A program made the position numbers and the translations under genes. The notes beneath the pieces were generated by a model. That model saw nothing but the letters and a program-made list of their open reading frames with translations, was not told the DNA's origin and searched no databases. A stretch of 64,000 bases of DNA from Lactarius indigo (lineage: Eukaryota; Basidiomycota; Agaricomycetes; Russulales; Russulaceae), in the NCBI GenBank assembly GCA_025766275.1, contig JAFKAC010000041.1, positions 124,001 to 188,000 on the forward strand. The letters are read 5' to 3'. This document shows, piece by piece, positions 59,165-64,000 of this stretch; the first letter of the stretch is position 1, and the number at the start of each line of letters is the position of its first letter.

Positions 59165-60983
59165 TAGTAGGTGTATCGAGAAGTGCAAGCTGTGAGGAGT
59201 TCGAATTCTCGATATGAAGTTCGGTATTTTTGGGTCTGCTGTACCAATAGTGAACCGACCGACACCTCATCAGAGAACATACATCTTGCCTTTTGGACAC
59301 CTCCCCTTGTCCATGCGCCGGAAGAGACCATAAATTACTATAACTACATCCGAGTTCAAAGTTACAGTTTAAGGTGGGTGTAGGAAAGCGCACGTGAGGA
59401 GTCTGTTACGAAAGTCTGTTACGAATACAGACAGGGATCGACGGGAAAATCGGCCCTTTCACTATTGGGTCACTTCCCCCCCCCTTCTCGGAAACCCACG
59501 GGTTTTGCTGCTTCTTAACCATGAACTCCGTTGCTAGTACTTAAGATTCAAACTGCTCTAAGATCCGTCCTAGTGGGGGCTCATTGGGGCACCCTCATCA
59601 TCTCAGGCAGAGTCGTAGCGAGCGTTGCCCTCCCGTTGTCTCCACTGGCGGCGAATGGAGGGTACAGCTCACTTTGGTGGAGCCCCCCTTCCCACGCATC
59701 GCCATCACGGGAAGGGATGTAGCTCGCATTGTCACGTCATCGTCGTCGGCTGGCGGTTGTGTCGTGGATGGAGGACCGGAGGTTGCTGCTTGGGTTACCC
59801 TTACCCTCATATCATTGATGGCGCACGGGAGTCGTGGCCCATGCGGCGTAGCACACTCCTGTTGTCGTGTCGCCGCTGTGCTTATTGTTGTGACCGGAAT
59901 GACATGCGGCCTGCAGCTCACGTCAATGGGGTGCTTCCTGACAGGTGCATTGTTGTTGCGGCATCAGGGTTTTTATTTATTTATTTAAATTTTTATTTAA
60001 ATTTCGGGACCAGTAGTTACTTATGAGACAGGTCGCCATGTGCCAGCATTTGAGTTGTAACGTAACTCTCAGAAGGAGCGAAATACCCGCACTGGCAGCC
60101 ACGGAGAACATCATCGGGGTTGCATGTAGCTCACGGCATGCGGAGGGGAGTGCCCATCTGCACGACTACAGATTGTCTCAATCGGTTTCCAGCCCAGGAG
60201 GATGCGAGCTTTGCTCATCCTGAACGTGTTATGCATGCACAGGTGTATCAGTATATCAATTGTTACTGAGGTCGCCAGTTGTGGGCAGAGTAACATATGG
60301 ATCGCGATGTCGGTCAAAAAATTCAAAATAAAAAAGTTGGTCAAAAATAAAAATCGCGGATGTTTCAGGGAGTCTCCCTGATCAGTATAGCTCTCTCTGG
60401 ACCTGGTTTATTTCCTCGAGCAAGGAGTTTGAAGCTGCCGAGGAAACTACCGGAGTCAGGACAAGTATCTGGCATGTGCCATAAGGACTGAAGCGGAAGC
60501 AGTGAGAGAACTTTTCTGGTGCATCTCAGATTTTGATGATGTCGGGATCAATACGTAGGATCACCTCGACTGTCAGGCTAGTCCGACCTTGCGCCGACCT
60601 GCAGATGCTACAATACACGCTCCGACTCAGCCCAGGTCCCGGGGCCCGGCTTTGACAGGCCTACAGACTAGGAAAACCACAATTAACTACCATCTATCAT
60701 GATCACCTATCAAGACCGTCCTCAGCTATCGATTGCTGTTTGTAAGATTCCGAGCATAGACAACCCTAACAAATCCTCCGTAACTGATTATTGTCCAATG
60801 ACCCGAACATAGGTTTCTGATTCATTATTGCAATGCGGGCGTTTTATAATGTGTTCTAGCTCAGATGCAAAATATAGTCAATGAATCAGATTTCTTTTAT
60901 GCAGCATAATTGGTACACATCGTAAATACCCAGCGTTAGACTCGCCCACTGGCAGCAGGGGCCAACGTCAAGTGTGCTGACCT
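59165..60983. other. 1.8-kb spacer between P450-3 and P450-4
   Basis: Frames at 59584-59988 and 59625-60026 overlap in two phases and show no similarity. A T/TTTA run is seen near 59970-60000. Nothing is recognised. Confidence 0.4.
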
Positions 60984-63158
60984 TCACCTGAGCGAGACAT
61001 CGACCAATAGGGGACCCATATGCACCACAAAAAGCCAGTCCAAAATGCTTCCTTCCCACTCCTCGTAAATCACCCCTGGTGCTTCGGAGAAGCGGAATCG
61101 CCGAAGCACCCAGCATATAAGCATGCGCATCTCCATCAACGCCAGGTTCTTCCCTGCACATATCGTCGGTCCGTACGAGAACGGGAAAAACGCCGCTGTG
61201 TTGTGTACCCCTGCAGGCGCACCGGTGCTGAACCATCGTTCGGGAAGGAACGCTTCGGGCGTGTGGAAGTTTCGCGAATCGCGATGAATGCTGTACGTGT
61301 GAAGAGAGAGCTGCGTCTCCTCCGGAATGGTCCTGTCCATGCGTGGTATACCGTCAAGGGTGATCCACGGGACCCATGGGGATGTTCAACTTACAGATTT
61401 CCAAACACTCTTGCGCCTTTGCCTTTGTCCGCCCGGCGTTGCGACCCAGCTGGGACAGGCGGTTGAAGACGAAGTGCCTCGTTACTGTTTGCGGCAGCAA
61501 AAATCAGTTCCGAGTTCGCTTCAACGCGCCGCGCACCCACATGCAACCATTTAACCATTTCATCTGACTCAATTTTGCTGTGTCCAGAGGTTCTTCTCCA
61601 CTGGGGAACGCCCCATCGACCTCTGCCTGTAGACGCTCGTATACCACCGGGTGGCGTAATACGTAGTAGAGGACAGCTGTGAGCACACTGCTTGTTGTGT
61701 CCGAGCCGGCGACGATGGCCAACTGCCCGTCTGTGGCAACATCGGCGGGAGATGGGCGCTCACTTTCAGGCAGTTCCTCACCACTCTGTAATCGCGTTTT
61801 GTGAGACAAAGACGGCGAAGACTCGGTTCTGGAGCTTACCAGGTAATAGAATAAATCCTTCCTGTTTGCACCCATCCGCAACCGCTCGAGGGCACGTTCT
61901 CTGCAAAATTTCCGGAGGCGCACGAGAGGGCTCTTCTTTCCTATGATTGCAATGAAAAAAGGGAAGATATATGATATATTCGACACAGTGCCAGCGATGC
62001 TATAAAAAGTTAGAATACACATAGGCTGCACTTGCGTGGCGTACCGAACACCAGATTCGAGAAGAGTCCAAAGACCATCGACGTCTCTCCCGGCTTTCAT
62101 CATCTCGAAACCACCACCAAAGCTGAGAAGTCGAATCAGCATATGTGGCATCGGAGAACCGATTGGGAAACGAACGCCATGTCACCCATGAAATCTGTGC
62201 TGTAATAGCGCATTGTCAGAACGAGATCACACCCATCCAAGTTAGAACTCACGTAAAGTATTTCAACCACTGATTAATGTCCACCACTGTATTCGTCTTC
62301 TGACCCGACCTTTGGATCATATCATCCAGACAACCAACAAACTGCCTGACCCGCTTCGCCACAATAATTTCATATTCTTTGAGAGCCACTGATGAGAATG
62401 CGCGGTTCCATGGCTTGCGTTGATGCATGTGCAATATCGGATCACGCTGAGCGACTAGCATCGGTGGTCCCGGCCGACCCTCCCAGCCTGTTTACTATAG
62501 GCTTTAAATGGGTAACAGTTGGGACGCAACATACGCACGTGAACCCTTGAGCAGACCACCTTGCCCGAGTATCGGGTATATGAGCGAAGAATCTCGAACT
62601 GAGAGTTCGTTTGGTCCTATATGGCTCACTGAGCGACCGGACATACGTTAAGGGTGGGACAACATTGGTACTTACCTACTCTCACGACGTCCCCATAACG
62701 GTCATGCAGGCTCTTGTAGCATCTATGCTGCTCGCCTGTGGCGTTGAGATATGCGGCCCATAACTTGGAGGTTTTTGCAATTGTTGGTCCGGGGTACTTC
62801 GCGAGCGGGTGAAAGGGCGACAGACGATAGATGAGCATGAAGAACGTGATAGCGCTTCCATAAGCTAGGAACGTGAACAGGACGGCAGCGGAAGACCATG
62901 GAACGTGATAAGAAACTGGAACAGAGAGGAACGCAGGGACAACGAAAAGGAGGGTGATAAGAGGTAGTTTGGTTCGAGGTTCGAGGTGGTGGAAACATTG
63001 ATATGAGGTCTGGTCTCGGTCAGATCCTTGGTTCGAGGCTGGAAAAAATGAAGACTCACGAAGCTGGTCAAGAGTAAAAAAATGCCAACGTCGAATGGAG
63101 ACGTACGGTTGAGTGTTTGGCGCAGTAAGCCGAAGGCGTCCATGACGGCGAAAGACAT
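60984..63158 (-). CDS. Cytochrome P450, copy 4
   Basis: Start MSFAVMDAFGLLRQTLNRTS, spliced (GTGAGT..CCAG) to TSYQCFHHLEPRTKLPLITL, then [92 protein letters not shown]-helix [14 protein letters not shown]-helix [34 protein letters not shown] and heme loop [20 protein letters not shown], ending LVDVSLR. The intron after ESGV is a multiple of three without stop, as is that before SGEELPE. It is closest to copy 3, in the same orientation, consistent with tandem duplication. Product substrate unknown. Confidence 0.87.
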
Positions 63159-63376
63159 GATGGCGCCAGTGAGGGAAAGAAATCTGATGGAAACCAGGAT
63201 TGTACGGCATTCTTAGGTGTTTTCTGACTACCCCACAATTCCTCATTCGGTAGAATGTTCACGCGCTCCTTACATCATTTCGACAACGTCACGGTCATGT
63301 TCGTGACATCTTTGCTGTAATTGTTCCTTAATTAATAAAAAACCCATTTGTATTCCCGGATGCAAGCAAACTAGTA

Positions 63377-63574
63377 CTAAGACGGCTCGTAGCGCGCGCG
63401 ATCCACCACATTCATGAAACACAAGTGTCCATCTTTACAGTAATTGTTCCATGACCCAACTGGGTGTTTCTTATCGAGGTCGGCGAGCGAAATGCTTCTC
63501 TGTGGGTAATATTTCACCATGTATTTTACAGTGTACTCTAATTCAGCAACAATTCTTAAGCAATTCCGCTGCAA
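63377..63574 (-). CDS. Short unrecognised ORF between P450 genes
   Basis: 65 codons: MQRNCLRIVAELEYTVKYMV, KYYPQRSISLADLDKKHPVG, SWNNYCKDGHLCFMNVVDRA. The composition is protein-like and Cys/Tyr-rich, but no family is recognised. May be an exon remnant. Confidence 0.25.
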   Translation of the reverse strand: MQRNCLRIVAELEYTVKYMVKYYPQRSISLADLDKKHPVGSWNNYCKDGHLCFMNVVDRARYEPS

Positions 63575-63685
63575 AAATTCGAAATTCCAGTGAGTAAGCT
63601 TTGGGGTAAGCGACTGAATTGAAGACGTTATAGTTCCCAGTATTTGTTAGTCGGGCCCTGGTGCCGACGCAAGTATGATGAGCGT

Positions 63686-64000
63686 TCACTCCCTGAACGA
63701 GACACCGACCAACAGGGGATCCTGTTGTACAACAAACCAGTCAAGGATCCTTCCTTCCCACTCCTCGTAATTCACCTCGGGTGCCTTCGAGAACCGGAAT
63801 CGCCGAAGAACCCAGCAAAGAACCATACGTATCTCGATCAACGCCAAGTTCTTCCCTACACATATCGTCGGCCCGTACGAGAACGGGAAGAACGCCAACG
63901 TATTATGCTCTCCCACGGGTGCACCAGTGCCGAACCATCGTTCAGGAAGGAACGCGTCTGGGGTGTGGAAGTTTCGTGGATCGCGGTGAATGCTGTACGT
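63686..64000 (-). CDS. Cytochrome P450, copy 5, C-terminal end only (cut by window edge)
   Basis: Reads [32 protein letters not shown], heme loop [40 protein letters not shown] and ends LLVGVSFRE. It is very close to copies 2-4 and in the same orientation as copies 3 and 4. The rest lies beyond 64000. Confidence 0.88.
   Translation of the reverse strand, partial: TYSIHRDPRNFHTPDAFLPERWFGTGAPVGEHNTLAFFPFSYGPTICVGKNLALIEIRMVLCWVLRRFRFSKAPEVNYEEWEGRILDWFVVQQDPLLVGVSFRE

Noticed and set aside
59584..60026. Two overlapping plus ORFs of about 134 codons
   Set aside because: Two phases of the same DNA both open, skewed composition, no similarity.
1..64000. CRISPR arrays, operons, bacterial promoters or ribosome binding sites
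   Set aside because: The window is eukaryotic (spliceosomal introns, intron-containing tRNA), and the repeats seen are minisatellites and inverted repeats without spacer structure.
49878..64000. A complete secondary-metabolite cluster
   Set aside because: Only P450s are present; no core synthase, transporter or cluster regulator is visible in the window.

Overview
The window looks like nuclear DNA from an agaricomycete (mushroom-forming basidiomycete). The support is: many short introns of about 50-80 nt with GT..AG ends; Plavaka and CACTA transposases of the fungal types; a tandem pair of DUF6535 proteins, a family expanded in Agaricomycetes; fungal S53 proteases; and a cluster of closely related cytochrome P450s. 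All gene models below were spliced by eye and no database was searched.

Layout. 0-2.2 kb (-): a decayed N-terminal part of a CCH1-type calcium channel gene. 3.7-4.4 kb: a doubtful membrane-protein ORF. 4.4-6.9 kb (-): a multi-exon basidiomycete protein of unknown function, divergent from a Plavaka transposase gene (7.1-10.5 kb, +) that is complete except for one in-frame stop. 10.5-13.4 kb: purine-rich, gene-poor DNA. 13.4-15.9 kb (+): a broken PDR/ABCG transporter, followed by a Copia gag remnant on the minus strand. 16.8-27.7 kb (-): two tandem DUF6535 genes with about 200-residue helical repeats and a proline-rich minisatellite linker. 28.4-29.8 kb (-): an intact THEM6-like thioesterase gene with six exons. 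30.9 kb (-): tRNA-Gly(CCC) with a small intron. 31.27-32.58 kb: a 1.3-kb foldback element flanked by TA. 32.9-36.1 kb (+): an intact-looking CACTA (Tnp2-like) transposase. 36.5-38.4 kb (-): coiled-coil gene remnants. 38.7-40.9 kb (+): a coiled-coil/AT-hook-like nuclear protein. 41.6-48.5 kb (+): three S53 (sedolisin/tripeptidyl-peptidase) copies: one frameshifted, one fragment, one intact. 49.0-49.5 kb (+): the core splicing factor SF3B6. 49.9-64 kb: five related cytochrome P450 genes in mixed orientation, the last cut by the window edge.

The two housekeeping-type genes (THEM6-like thioesterase, SF3B6) and the tRNA are islands in an otherwise duplicated, transposon-rich accessory region. The secreted protease array and the P450 array are tandem expansions of the kind linked to substrate use and secondary or xenobiotic metabolism. 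No terpene synthase, PKS or NRPS core gene is visible, so a biosynthetic role for the P450s cannot be claimed from this window alone. The most unusual items are the DUF6535 pair, in which a coding minisatellite is read in two different frames in the two paralogues, and the TA-flanked foldback element with nearly identical outer arms.
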